From CAZEZY01 sp964516635 (lineage in GTDB: Bacteria > Pseudomonadota > Gammaproteobacteria > Burkholderiales > Burkholderiaceae_C): a stretch of 17,697 bases of DNA. The notes under the pieces are model-generated. The model worked only from the letters and a program-made list of their open reading frames with translations, did not search any database and had not been told where the DNA came from. Of this stretch, positions 1 to 7,447 are shown piece after piece. A program made the position numbers and the translations under genes. The stretch spans positions 1 through 17,697 of the forward strand of contig CAZEZY010000039.1 of the NCBI GenBank assembly GCA_964516635.1, read 5' to 3'. The stretch's first letter is position 1; each line of letters opens with the position of its first letter.

Positions 1-1
1 G

Positions 2-51
2 ATTTTACATCATTCATAATTATTGATGCAAAATTTTTACGGCGCTACAAT
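2..51 (+). promoter_or_regulatory. gntR promoter with overlapping palindromic operator candidate
   Basis: A sigma70-like promoter is visible: TTGATG at 23-28, a 17-bp spacer, and TACAAT at 46-51 (4/6 and 5/6 consensus matches). This would start transcription near 58, about 16 nt before the ATG at 74. Positions 2-34 form an imperfect palindrome centred on base 18, with 13 of 16 pairs matching (outer arms ATTTT/AAAAT, inner arms CATCA/TGATG). It is AT-rich in a GC-rich region and covers the -35 box. A dimeric regulator bound there would block polymerase, so autoregulation by the GntR protein encoded just downstream is a natural inference. The window begins at base 1, so further upstream sites are not visible. 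Confidence 0.6.
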
Positions 52-73
52 CCACCATTCCTTGTCGCATCGC

Positions 74-721
74 ATGTCATCGCTTTCACTGACCCCGCGT
101 GCGCTGTACGAAGAAGTGGCCGAACTGCTTCGCCAGCGCATTTTCAATCGAGAGCTGCCGCCCGGCAGCTGGATCGATGAGTTGCGCATCGCCGAAGAAT
201 TTGGCATCAGCCGAACACCCCTGCGTGAGGCCCTCAAGGTCCTGGCCGCCGAAGGGCTGGTGACCATGAAAGTTCGCCGGGGTGCTTATGTCACCGAAGT
301 ATCCGAACAGGACTTGCGTGAAGTTTACGAACTGCTCGCCCTGCTGGAGTCCGATGCGGCTGGCGTGGTGTGCCAGCGCGCCACCGATGCGGAACTGCAG
401 GAGCTGGCCCGTCTGCATCAGGAGCTTGAGCGGGCCGCCAACCCGCAAACCGGTTCACGAGAGCGCTTTTTCGAGATCAATGAAGCGTTTCACATGCAGT
501 TGCTCGATCTGGCAGGCAACCGCTGGCGCAAGCAGATGGTGATGGACCTGCGCAAGGTCATGAAGCTCAACCGGCACAGCTCCCTGTTCAAGACCGGGCG
601 CATGACCGAATCCCTCCATGAGCACCGGGCCATCCTGGCCGCCATCCAGAACCGGCAACCCGGCGCAGCGGTGGCCACCGTCCAGGCCCATTTTGCCAAC
701 GGGCTGAACGCCGCCACCTGA
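74..721 (+). CDS. GntR-family transcriptional regulator, FCD (FadR C-terminal) subfamily
   Basis: DNA-binding regulator of 215 aa. The N-terminal winged helix covers about residues 11-75 (LYEEVAELLRQRI, then ISRTPLREALKVLAAEGLV, then the wing RRGAYV). The rest is an all-helical FCD ligand-binding domain. His140, His184 and His206, in the FH, EH and HF contexts typical of the metal site of FCD proteins, are visible. FCD regulators usually sense small organic acids; this ligand cannot be read from the sequence. The frame stays open upstream to TTG 23 and ATG 26, but those lie inside the -35 box and palindrome, so ATG 74 is preferred although it lacks a clear Shine-Dalgarno. The gene faces dusA tail to tail with 2 bp between stop codons, so its regulated targets may lie left of the window. 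Confidence 0.88.
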   Translation: MSSLSLTPRALYEEVAELLRQRIFNRELPPGSWIDELRIAEEFGISRTPLREALKVLAAEGLVTMKVRRGAYVTEVSEQDLREVYELLALLESDAAGVVCQRATDAELQELARLHQELERAANPQTGSRERFFEINEAFHMQLLDLAGNRWRKQMVMDLRKVMKLNRHSSLFKTGRMTESLHEHRAILAAIQNRQPGAAVATVQAHFANGLNAAT

Positions 722-723
722 CA

Positions 724-1737
724 TCAGACGACCACCTGCTCCTTGTGCAGGGCCTCGTGGGCCAGTGCCCACACCTCACGGGCTGGCAGGGGTTTGAGTT
801 TGTGGTTGCTCCAGACCTGGCGCCACAACCGGGCCCCGCGCTGCCCATGCCTCAATCCCAGCATGTGGCGGGCAATCGGGTACCACGGCGTGTCATCGTC
901 ACGCGCCTCATGTTCCATGTAGGCCACCATGGCTTCCTCCACCGCATCGCGGGAGATCGCTGGTGAGGACTGACCCAAAAACCGGCTGTCCCAGTCGGTC
1001 ATCATCCAGGGATGGTGGTAAACCTCGCGCCCCAGCATCGCACCATCGACGTGTGCCAGATGAGTGGCAATCGCCTCCTGCGTGGTGATGCCGCCATTCA
1101 CCACGATGGTCAGGCCAGGAAAATCGTGTTTCAGCCGATAGGCCCGTTCGTAACGCAGCGGAGGGATTTCCCGGTTTTCCTTCGGGCTCAGCCCTTTGAG
1201 CCAGGCATTGCGTGCATGAACGATGAACACCTGGCAACCCGCATCTGCGACGGTACCGACAAAATCCCGCAGGAAGTCGTAGCTGTCGATCTGATCGATC
1301 CCGATGCGGTGCTTGACGGTCACGGGAATGGCGACCGCATCCCGCATCGCCTTGACCCCATCGGCCACCAGTTGGGGCTCGGCCATCAGACAGGCCCCGA
1401 AAGCGCCCCGCTGCACCCTTTCGCTGGGGCAACCGCAGTTGAGGTTGATCTCGTCATACCCCCAAGCCTCACCCAGTCTGGCCGCCACGGCCAGGTCCCT
1501 GGCTTCGCTCCCACCCAGTTGCAGGGCCACCGGATGCTCGACCTCGTCAAAGCGCAAATGACGACGGACAGAGCCGTGCATGAGCGCTCCGGTCGTCACC
1601 ATCTCGGTGTAGAGACGGGCACGACGGGTCAGCAACCGGTGAAAGTAGCGACAATGCTTGTCCGTCCAGTCCAGCATGGGGGCCACACACAGGCGCCAGG
1701 GGTTGACTGCATGGTTTATTTGCTGATCTTCTCTCAC
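724..1737 (-). CDS. dusA: tRNA-dihydrouridine(20/20a) synthase DusA
   Basis: FMN-dependent enzyme reducing uridine to dihydrouridine in the D-loop of tRNA. The 337-residue product carries the family landmarks in order: CVAPMLDWTDKHCRYFHR near the N-terminus (FMN site), NLNCGCPSERVQRGAFGACL with catalytic Cys103 in the GCPS motif, VKHRIG (Lys142), VHARNAWLKGLSPKENR with His174, VNGGI, and GAMLGREVYHHPW. This pattern is typical of DusA rather than DusB or DusC. The open frame runs upstream to 2046, but that stretch overlaps the methyltransferase gene and has no Dus similarity. A GTG at 1737, preceded 6 nt upstream by AGAAAGG, gives the usual family length (about 330-345 aa). ATG 1806 is the alternative and would overlap the methyltransferase by 17 bp. 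It probably shares a transcript with the upstream methyltransferase. Confidence 0.95.
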   Translation of the reverse strand: MREDQQINHAVNPWRLCVAPMLDWTDKHCRYFHRLLTRRARLYTEMVTTGALMHGSVRRHLRFDEVEHPVALQLGGSEARDLAVAARLGEAWGYDEINLNCGCPSERVQRGAFGACLMAEPQLVADGVKAMRDAVAIPVTVKHRIGIDQIDSYDFLRDFVGTVADAGCQVFIVHARNAWLKGLSPKENREIPPLRYERAYRLKHDFPGLTIVVNGGITTQEAIATHLAHVDGAMLGREVYHHPWMMTDWDSRFLGQSSPAISRDAVEEAMVAYMEHEARDDDTPWYPIARHMLGLRHGQRGARLWRQVWSNHKLKPLPAREVWALAHEALHKEQVVV

Positions 1738-1789
1738 TTGGCACCTTTCTGCCGTAACCCTTGCTGCTTGACATCGGCCATCCACTGAT

Positions 1790-2413
1790 CTAGCGAGGCG
1801 TCCCATGATGACCCCATGCCATGAAACCCGTTCCCCAAAGGGTCGGTTCAACCTGCAAGTCCGGGATCCATGCCAGCAGAAGATCCCAAGGGGCATTGAG
1901 CCCTTCATCCGTCTGATGGCACTCGCGGGACTTGAACCGCCGATACAGTCTGAAGGGATCGAGCCATCGAGGGGGATGCTTGATGCCTGCCACGGCGACT
2001 TTGGCACCCACCCTTGACTGTCTGAACAGGTTGTCCAGCGCCGCACGAGAACGGATCACATCATGGGTGTAGTTGAACAAGAGGGCATCGACCGCACGTG
2101 GCAGCACCACTTCTTCTGCACGGGCCTGGATCAACGTCACATTGTTCCACCCGGCAGCAGCCGTGCGTTGGCGGGTCAACGCCATCATGTCCGGAATGGG
2201 CTCAAGACCAATCAGCAGGCCTTCATGACCGATCGGTTCCAACAGCCAGGGAAAACTGAGTCCGGTGCCGCAACCCACATCCAGCACGCAGTCGCCGAAT
2301 GCAAGCCCAAGCCGGGCAATCGTCCGGCGCCGTATCGGCATGGTGCGCCGAGCGCTGTCGTCATACCTGGCGGCATGTTCCCGGTAGTACGAACGGCCCG
2401 GTGACTTTTTCAT
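1790..2413 (-). CDS. class I SAM-dependent methyltransferase, substrate unknown
   Basis: A 207-residue Rossmann-fold methyltransferase. Motif I VLDVGCGTG lies at residues 43-51. An acidic residue that would bind the SAM ribose follows in GLEP (Glu71), with a motif at ARAEEVVLP (about 97-105) and FNYTHDVIRS (113-122) in the motif IV position. The overall shape (helical lid, short protein, Arg-rich C-terminal half) recalls UbiE- and PmtA-like enzymes acting on quinones or lipids, but no substrate-specific motif is recognised. It ends 52 bp before the dusA start on the same strand, so co-transcription is likely. The ATG lacks an obvious Shine-Dalgarno and sits at the edge of a perfect inverted repeat. 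phaB, next upstream, is closed by its own terminator, so this gene should have its own promoter. Confidence 0.85.
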   Translation of the reverse strand: MKKSPGRSYYREHAARYDDSARRTMPIRRRTIARLGLAFGDCVLDVGCGTGLSFPWLLEPIGHEGLLIGLEPIPDMMALTRQRTAAAGWNNVTLIQARAEEVVLPRAVDALLFNYTHDVIRSRAALDNLFRQSRVGAKVAVAGIKHPPRWLDPFRLYRRFKSRECHQTDEGLNAPWDLLLAWIPDLQVEPTLWGTGFMAWGHHGTPR

Positions 2414-2437
2414 GCATGCGCATCATACGCGCATGCA
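2413..2437. repeat. Perfect 9-bp inverted repeat at the methyltransferase start codon
   Basis: TGCATGCGC (2413-2421) and GCGCATGCA (2429-2437) are exact reverse complements around the 7-nt spacer ATCATAC. The left arm begins at the first base of the methyltransferase start codon (complement of 2411-2413) and covers the place where its ribosome-binding site should be. It could be a protein operator or, in mRNA, a hairpin masking translation initiation. No T-tract follows on either strand, so it is not a terminator. Confidence 0.6.
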
Positions 2438-2485
2438 GACAATGCGACGGACACTGACCCATTCAACCGACTCTGTGACGTGCTG

Positions 2486-2513
2486 AAACAAAGAACCCGC
2501 CATCGGCGGGTTC
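2486..2513 (-). terminator. Rho-independent terminator of the phaCAB operon
   Basis: On the minus strand, GAACCCGCC and GGCGGGTTC pair perfectly over 9 bp around a 3-nt loop, followed by TTTGTTTC. The hairpin begins 21 bp past the phaB stop codon. The T-tract lies on the phaB-sense side, so it terminates the pha transcript and separates it from the methyltransferase-dusA pair. Confidence 0.88.
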
Positions 2514-2534
2514 CAGGTGACCGCCCAAGGGCCG

Positions 2535-3272
2535 TCAGCCCATGTGCAGGCCGCCGTTCACCGAGAAGTCGGCACCGGTGGCGTAGCCACCCTCTTCGCT
2601 GACCAGCCAGGCGATGATGGAGGCAATTTCACTCGGCTTGCCCAGGCGCTTGACGGGGACCGTGGCCACAATTTTCTCAAGCACATCCGGACGAATGGCA
2701 TTGACCATATCGGTACCAATATAGCCTGGGCTCACCGTGTTGACGGTCACGCCCTTGGTGGCCAGTTCCTGGGCCAGGGCCATGGAGAAACCGTGCATGC
2801 CGGCCTTGGCAGCCGAGTAGTTGGTCTGCCCTGCCTGGCCCTTTTCACCGTTCACGGAAGAGATGTTGACGATGCGGCCCCAACCCTTTTCCACCATGTC
2901 ACCGACCACCTGCTTGGTCACGTTGAACATGGAATCCAGGTTGGTGTTCATCACCGCGCTCCAGTCTTCCTTGGACATTTTCAGGAACATGCGGTCACGG
3001 GTGATGCCCGCGTTGTTCACCAGCACGTCGATGGTGCCGTGCTCGGCTTTGGCTTTGGTGAAAGCTTCGACGGTGGAATCCCAGTCACCCACGTTGCCGA
3101 CCGACGCATAGAAGGTGAAGCCCAGCGCCTTTTGTTCATCAATCCACTTCTGGTGGTCGCGTGTGGGACCGCAGCCGGCTATGACCTTGAACCCCTCCTG
3201 GTGCAAGCGCTGGCAGATGGCGGTACCGATGCCACCCATGCCGCCGGTGACGTATGCAACTTTTTGACTCAT
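2535..3272 (-). CDS. phaB: Acetoacetyl-CoA reductase PhaB (NADPH-dependent)
   Basis: Short-chain dehydrogenase that reduces acetoacetyl-CoA to (R)-3-hydroxybutyryl-CoA, the monomer for polyhydroxybutyrate. The 245-aa length is usual for the family. Residues visible: cofactor-binding TGGMGGIG (9-16), NNAG (86-89), the catalytic triad Ser139, Tyr152 and Lys156 (ISSVNGEKGQAGQTNYSAAK), PGYIGTDMV (182-190), and the C-terminal NGGLHMG. Start ATG 3272 is preceded by AGAGGAG 7 nt upstream; longer versions of the frame would run into the phaA coding end. It is the last gene of phaC-phaA-phaB, 47 bp after phaA, and is followed by a strong terminator. Confidence 0.97.
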   Translation of the reverse strand: MSQKVAYVTGGMGGIGTAICQRLHQEGFKVIAGCGPTRDHQKWIDEQKALGFTFYASVGNVGDWDSTVEAFTKAKAEHGTIDVLVNNAGITRDRMFLKMSKEDWSAVMNTNLDSMFNVTKQVVGDMVEKGWGRIVNISSVNGEKGQAGQTNYSAAKAGMHGFSMALAQELATKGVTVNTVSPGYIGTDMVNAIRPDVLEKIVATVPVKRLGKPSEIASIIAWLVSEEGGYATGADFSVNGGLHMG

Positions 3273-3319
3273 GTGAAAGCTCCTCTGGTGTGATGAGTGA
3301 TGGGGAAACGGAGGGAAAA

Positions 3320-4498
3320 TCAGCGCTCGACCGTGAGCGAAACGCCCATGCCGCCACCGATGCACAGGGCGGCCAGGCCCTTCTTCGCGTCACGGCGCTG
3401 CATTTCATGCAGCAACGTGACCAGAATGCGGCAGCCAGACGCACCGATCGGGTGACCGATGGCGATCGCACCGCCATTGACGTTCACCTTGGCCGGGTCG
3501 ACACCCAGGCCCATGTTCACGGCGCAGGCCTGGGCGGCAAACGCCTCGTTCAGTTCGAACAGGTCCACGTCAGCCACATTCCAGCCGGCACGAGCGAGCG
3601 CCTTCTGGGAAGCCGGCACCGGGCCCATGCCCATGGTGGCTGGGTCCAGGCCACTGGTGCCAAAGCTGCGGATGGTGGCCAGTGGCTTCAGCCCCAGCGC
3701 AGCCGCCTTGCTGGCCTTCATGACCATCACGGCCGCCGCGCCATCGTTGATGCCCGAGGCATTGCCAGCCGTCACGGAACCGGCCTTGTCAAACGCCGGA
3801 CGCAGACCGGCCAAGGCTTCGGCACTGGTTTTCTTGTTGATGAACTCGTCGGTGTTGAACACGACCGGGTCGCCCTTTTTCTGGGGGATCACCACATCGA
3901 CGATTTCATCCTTGAACTTGCCGGCTTCCTGGGCAGCGGAGGCCTTCTGCTGGCTGGCCAGAGCCAGTGCATCCTGCTGCTCACGGGTGACGTTGTGGGC
4001 TTTGGCCACATTCTCGGCGGTGATGCCCATGTGGTACTGGTTGTAGACGTCCCACAGGCCATCGACGATCATGGTGTCCACCATTTTCCAGTCGCCCATG
4101 CGTTGGCCGTCACGGCTGCCGTTGAGCACATGCGGGCTGGCGCTCATGTTCTCCTGTCCACCCGCAATGACGATCTCGCTGTCGCCCCAGGCCACGGCCT
4201 GCGCCGCCAGCATGACGGCCTTCAGACCAGAGCCGCAGACCGCGTTGATGGTCAGCGCCGGGGTTTCCTTGGCAATGCCGGCCTTCATCATGGCCTGTCG
4301 AGCCGGGTTCTGGCCCACGCCTGCCGCCAGCACCTGACCCATGATCACTTCACCGATCTGGTCGGCCGCCACACCGGTGCGCTCCAGCAGGCCCTTGATC
4401 ACGATCGCGCCCAGTTCGGTCGCCGGAATTTTGGCCAGGCTGCCACCAAACTTGCCCACGGCGGTCCGGGCGGCGCCCACAATGACGATGTCTTCCAT
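3320..4498 (-). CDS. phaA: Acetyl-CoA acetyltransferase (beta-ketothiolase) PhaA
   Basis: Thiolase condensing two acetyl-CoA to acetoacetyl-CoA, the first step of PHB synthesis. At 392 aa it has the standard biosynthetic thiolase length. The catalytic residues are in their expected contexts: Cys88 in INAVCGSGLKAV, His349 in AIGHPIGASG and Cys379 in LCIGGGMG. The N-terminus EDIVIVGAARTAVGKFGG is typical. ATG 4498 is preceded by AGAGGAG with 5-nt spacing; the frame is open further upstream but there it overlaps phaC. The gaps to phaC and phaB are both 47 bp. A BktB-like preference for longer chains cannot be excluded from sequence alone, but the operon context favours PhaA. Confidence 0.97.
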   Translation of the reverse strand: MEDIVIVGAARTAVGKFGGSLAKIPATELGAIVIKGLLERTGVAADQIGEVIMGQVLAAGVGQNPARQAMMKAGIAKETPALTINAVCGSGLKAVMLAAQAVAWGDSEIVIAGGQENMSASPHVLNGSRDGQRMGDWKMVDTMIVDGLWDVYNQYHMGITAENVAKAHNVTREQQDALALASQQKASAAQEAGKFKDEIVDVVIPQKKGDPVVFNTDEFINKKTSAEALAGLRPAFDKAGSVTAGNASGINDGAAAVMVMKASKAAALGLKPLATIRSFGTSGLDPATMGMGPVPASQKALARAGWNVADVDLFELNEAFAAQACAVNMGLGVDPAKVNVNGGAIAIGHPIGASGCRILVTLLHEMQRRDAKKGLAALCIGGGMGVSLTVER

Positions 4499-4545
4499 GC
4501 TCTCTCCTCTTGTGCTGTCGGTTGAAAGGGTGGGTTGGTTGGAAA

Positions 4546-6285
4546 TCAGGCCTTGGCCTTGACGTAGCGACCCGGGGCGGGTTCGATCGGCTTGTGCTTG
4601 CGGTTCCCATAGCTTTTGGGCGCAGCCACCAGTTTGCCGGAACGTGCCTTGAGCCAGTCTGACCAGTCGGTCCACCAGCTGCCAGGATGTTCGGTGGCCG
4701 AGGCAATCCAGTCGTTCACGTCAGCGGGGAAATGGTTGTCCACCCCGATCCAGTGACTCCGCTTGCCTTTGCTGGCCGGGTTGATCACACCGGCAATATG
4801 GCCCGATGCGCCCATGACGAAACGCTTCTCACCCGGCAGGTGCTGTGTGGTGGCATAAGCGCCCGTGATGGGCACGATATGGTCTTCACGGGAACCGTAG
4901 ATGTAGACTGGCATATCGACCTTGCCGAGATCGATCTTCTGGCCACAGACCGAGGCCGAGCCCGGCTTGCACAGACGGTTCTCGAGGTAGGTGTTGCGCA
5001 GGTACCACGCGTAATAGGGGCCAGGCAGGTTGGTGCTGTCGGAGTTCCAGTACAGCAGATCGAACGGCGGTGGGGTTTCGCCCTTCAGGTAATTGCCCAC
5101 CACGTAATTCCAGACCAGATCGTTCGGCCGGAGGAAGCTGAACGTGGTGGCCAGATCTCGGCCGGGCAGCAGGCCGCCCTTGGCAAACTGCATCTCGCGG
5201 AACTTGACGAATGCTTCGTCGATGAAGACATCGAGAATGCCGGTGTCGGTGAAATCCAGCAGGGTGGTCAGGAAAGTGGCACTGTGAACCGGTTTTTCAC
5301 CACGATCGGCGAGAACAGCCAGCGCCGTTCCCAGCATGGTGCCGCCCACACAGAAACCAAGGGCGTTGATGTCTTGGGCACCCGTGATCTCCTGCGTCAC
5401 GGCGATGGCCTTGATGACGGCATCTTCGATGTAGTTGTCCCAGGTCTTGGTGGCGCAAGACTGGTCGGGGTTGCGCCAGCTCACCACGAAAGTGCGCATG
5501 CCCTGCTCGACCGCATAGCGGATCAGGGAATTCTCAGGCTGGAGATCGAGAATGTAGAACTTGTTGATGCAGGGCGGCACCAGCAGGAAAGGCCTTTCAT
5601 AGACCTTGGCCGTGAGGGGCTTGTACTGGATCAGCTGGAACAGTTCGTTCTCGAACACCACCTGGCCTTCGGACGTGGCCACATTGGTGCCGACCTCGAA
5701 GGCACTCTCGTCGGTCATGGACACGTGACCCTGCTTCATGTCGTGCAGCAGGTTCTGGATGCCCTTGGAAATGCTCTCACCCTGGGTCTCAAGGGCCTTT
5801 TTCTGGGCCTCCGCATTGAAGGCCATGAAATTGCTCGGCGCACTGGCGTCAATCCACTGCTGAACGGCAAAATTCACGCGAGCACGGGTCTTGGGATCGG
5901 CCTCGATGGCCTCAGCCAGGGACATCAGGGTTCGGGCATTCAGCAGATAGGCGGCTGCCGAGTAGGCTGCCATCGGGTTGCTGCTCCATGCTTCCGAGGC
6001 AAAACGCCGATCTTTCGGCGGCTTGATCTGCAGACCCTGATTCCAGATTTCCCCGAGCTCCTTGAGATAGGTTTTCTGGATATCCAGCAGACGAGAAGGA
6101 TCGATCTTGACCGGCTGCCCTGTGATCTTGGCAAACAGTTCGGACAGGTTGGCGTCGCTCGGCAGGGCAAAACTGGGGGTGGGTGTTCCGGAAGCCTGCG
6201 CAGACTGAAGCATCTGTGTCCATTGCTGCATGGCCGTCTGCTGGAACTGCTGGGCCGACTGCAGCCAGGGATTGTCTGGGGTCAT
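4546..6285 (-). CDS. phaC: Class I poly(3-hydroxyalkanoate) polymerase PhaC
   Basis: PHA synthase that polymerises (R)-3-hydroxyacyl-CoA at the granule surface. The 579-residue product matches class I synthases (the Cupriavidus necator enzyme is 589 aa). The lipase-like box is GFCVGG with nucleophile Cys312; Asp468 (GSREDHIVP) and His496 (GASGHIAGV) complete the triad. FLLVPPCINKFYILDLQPENS and the Trp-rich HPGSWWTDWSDWL near the C-terminus are also characteristic. The first ~95 residues form the variable N-terminal domain. AAGGAGA lies about 5 nt before the ATG. It is the first gene of the operon. The 97-bp gap to the divergent membrane-protein gene must hold its promoter, but I cannot assign convincing -35/-10 boxes. 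No phaR or phasin gene is in the window. Confidence 0.98.
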   Translation of the reverse strand: MTPDNPWLQSAQQFQQTAMQQWTQMLQSAQASGTPTPSFALPSDANLSELFAKITGQPVKIDPSRLLDIQKTYLKELGEIWNQGLQIKPPKDRRFASEAWSSNPMAAYSAAAYLLNARTLMSLAEAIEADPKTRARVNFAVQQWIDASAPSNFMAFNAEAQKKALETQGESISKGIQNLLHDMKQGHVSMTDESAFEVGTNVATSEGQVVFENELFQLIQYKPLTAKVYERPFLLVPPCINKFYILDLQPENSLIRYAVEQGMRTFVVSWRNPDQSCATKTWDNYIEDAVIKAIAVTQEITGAQDINALGFCVGGTMLGTALAVLADRGEKPVHSATFLTTLLDFTDTGILDVFIDEAFVKFREMQFAKGGLLPGRDLATTFSFLRPNDLVWNYVVGNYLKGETPPPFDLLYWNSDSTNLPGPYYAWYLRNTYLENRLCKPGSASVCGQKIDLGKVDMPVYIYGSREDHIVPITGAYATTQHLPGEKRFVMGASGHIAGVINPASKGKRSHWIGVDNHFPADVNDWIASATEHPGSWWTDWSDWLKARSGKLVAAPKSYGNRKHKPIEPAPGRYVKAKA

Positions 6286-6382
6286 GGGGTCTCCTTGGTG
6301 AAGAGAAATAGTCGAATCGGATGCGGGGTTGGCCCGATGTCGTTACAGTGTGTGACTTGCAGCTTCCACCGGGCTGACACAA

Positions 6383-6721
6383 ATGGCACAGGCTCCGGTC
6401 GTCTTCCATCGTTCATACATGTACATTGTCGTCATTGCCTGGTTCTATGTGGCTGTTCTCATGGCAGTGGCCGAAGCCACCAGTTCCACAGGCACGGTCC
6501 TTGGGGCCATTATCACCTTCTTTCTTTACGGTTTATTGCCCATCGGCATCGTGGTGTACGTGATGGGCTCCCCGCTCCGGAAAAAAGCCCGGCTCGCTGC
6601 CGAGGCGCTGGCGGATGCCCGAGCTTCCGAATCATTGACCCGAATCTCTCCAGATGAGAGCAGCCATCCGGCCGGTGGCGCCGAGGCTGACCGAATCACG
6701 TCGGTGGGAAAAAAACCGTGA
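6383..6721 (+). CDS. Small hypothetical membrane protein with two transmembrane helices
   Basis: 112-aa protein of unknown function, divergent from phaC. Two hydrophobic segments are clear, at about residues 13-31 (MYIVVIAWFYVAVLMAVAE) and 39-61 (VLGAIITFFLYGLLPIGIVVYVM), followed by a basic stretch PLRKKAR and a polar, probably disordered tail. By the positive-inside rule the tail is probably cytoplasmic. I recall similar small proteins as conserved hypotheticals in Burkholderiales but assign no function. The start is uncertain: ATG 6383 has no good ribosome-binding site, and ATG 6419 would begin directly at the first helix. The last 90 bp overlap the 3' end of pgeF on the other strand, so the tail (from about residue 84) is constrained by that gene. 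Confidence 0.7.
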   Translation: MAQAPVVFHRSYMYIVVIAWFYVAVLMAVAEATSSTGTVLGAIITFFLYGLLPIGIVVYVMGSPLRKKARLAAEALADARASESLTRISPDESSHPAGGAEADRITSVGKKP

Positions 6722-7447
6722 AGCCTGCTGGTGGGTGCACCACCCAGGTGACCCATCGTTGCCATGTATCCGCTGGAAACCCAGACGCTGCAATCGCCTT
6801 CGGGCAAGTGCAGCCAGACCGGCCATGAACTTGGGCGGCCCTGTCAGACCGGGCACTGCTTCAAAATGCGCCAAGGCACCAGGATCGCTGACCGTGAAAG
6901 CCTCGACCACCTCCTGCCCCACTTCGAAAGCCTGCGGTCCAATGCACGGCCCCAGCCAGACACAGGCCCCGGCAAGGTCCACCTGACCGGCATCCGACTG
7001 CAGCGATTCGCTCAAGGCCTCGAGAATTCCCCTGCCGTGCTGACCGGCCAACCCTCGCCATCCGGCATGGGCTGCCGCCACACAGCGCCCGTCTGCCGAC
7101 GCAACGAGAACGGGCAGACAATCGGCCACGAGCACCACGGCGGCTGTGCCCGGCGCGTCGGTCCAAGCCGCATCAGCCACTGGACGGGCCTCCGTGCCCG
7201 GTTCCAGGCGGCAGACAGACGAGCCATGGACCTGCACGAGGAACGGCATGTCGATACCCCACATGGCACGCAGACGGTTGCGGTTTTGGATCACGTGATC
7301 CGGGGAGTCGCCCACATGATCACCCAGGTTGAAGGAATCCCAGGGCGGAAGGGAGTCACCTCCCGTGCGCAGGGTGCAACCCGCCCGGACGCCTGGGGGC
7401 CATGGGGCATCGGCATCCATCCATCCGGTGTGGTCAGACGCGGTCAT
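6632..7447 (-). CDS. pgeF: Peptidoglycan editing factor PgeF (multicopper/laccase-domain, DUF152, YfiH family)
   Basis: Member of the YfiH/DUF152 family, reported to act on purine nucleosides and, in E. coli, to remove misincorporated amino acids from muropeptide precursors. The 271-aa product shows the zinc-site residues His74 (QVHG), Cys110 (VADCLPV) and His127 (AAAHAGWRG), then LGPCIGPQAFEVG, CTHQQASRFFSHRRD and a TGRMAALIW ending. This order is diagnostic. ATG 7447 is preceded 5 nt upstream by GGGG; GTG 7453 is the alternative. The start lies inside the end of the upstream marR gene (14-bp overlap), pointing to translational coupling. Its 3' end overlaps the convergent membrane-protein gene by 90 bp. 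Confidence 0.93.
   Translation of the reverse strand: MTASDHTGWMDADAPWPPGVRAGCTLRTGGDSLPPWDSFNLGDHVGDSPDHVIQNRNRLRAMWGIDMPFLVQVHGSSVCRLEPGTEARPVADAAWTDAPGTAAVVLVADCLPVLVASADGRCVAAAHAGWRGLAGQHGRGILEALSESLQSDAGQVDLAGACVWLGPCIGPQAFEVGQEVVEAFTVSDPGALAHFEAVPGLTGPPKFMAGLAALARRRLQRLGFQRIHGNDGSPGWCTHQQASRFFSHRRDSVSLGATGRMAALIWRDSGQ

Noticed and set aside
23..73. Start of gntR at TTG 23 or ATG 26
   Set aside because: These codons fall inside the predicted -35 box and the palindrome, and the extra residues do not look like a GntR N-terminus.
1738..2046. N-terminal extension of dusA to 2046
   Set aside because: It overlaps the methyltransferase coding sequence, has no Dus similarity, and a GTG with a ribosome-binding site at 1737 gives the normal length.
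3254..4525. An open frame of 423 codons antisense to phaA
   Set aside because: His/Gly/Ala/Val-rich translation typical of antisense reading of a GC-rich gene; phaA occupies the other strand with a complete active site.
6342..6356. GTTACA-GTG-TGTGAC near-palindrome between phaC and the membrane-protein gene as an operator
   Set aside because: Only 5 of 6 pairs match, the arms are short and it fits no consensus I know; too weak to list as a site.
4687..6657. An open frame of 656 codons on the plus strand, antisense to phaC and running into the membrane-protein gene
   Set aside because: It is a shadow of phaC, whose catalytic residues and ribosome-binding site are clear. The translation has no recognisable domain.
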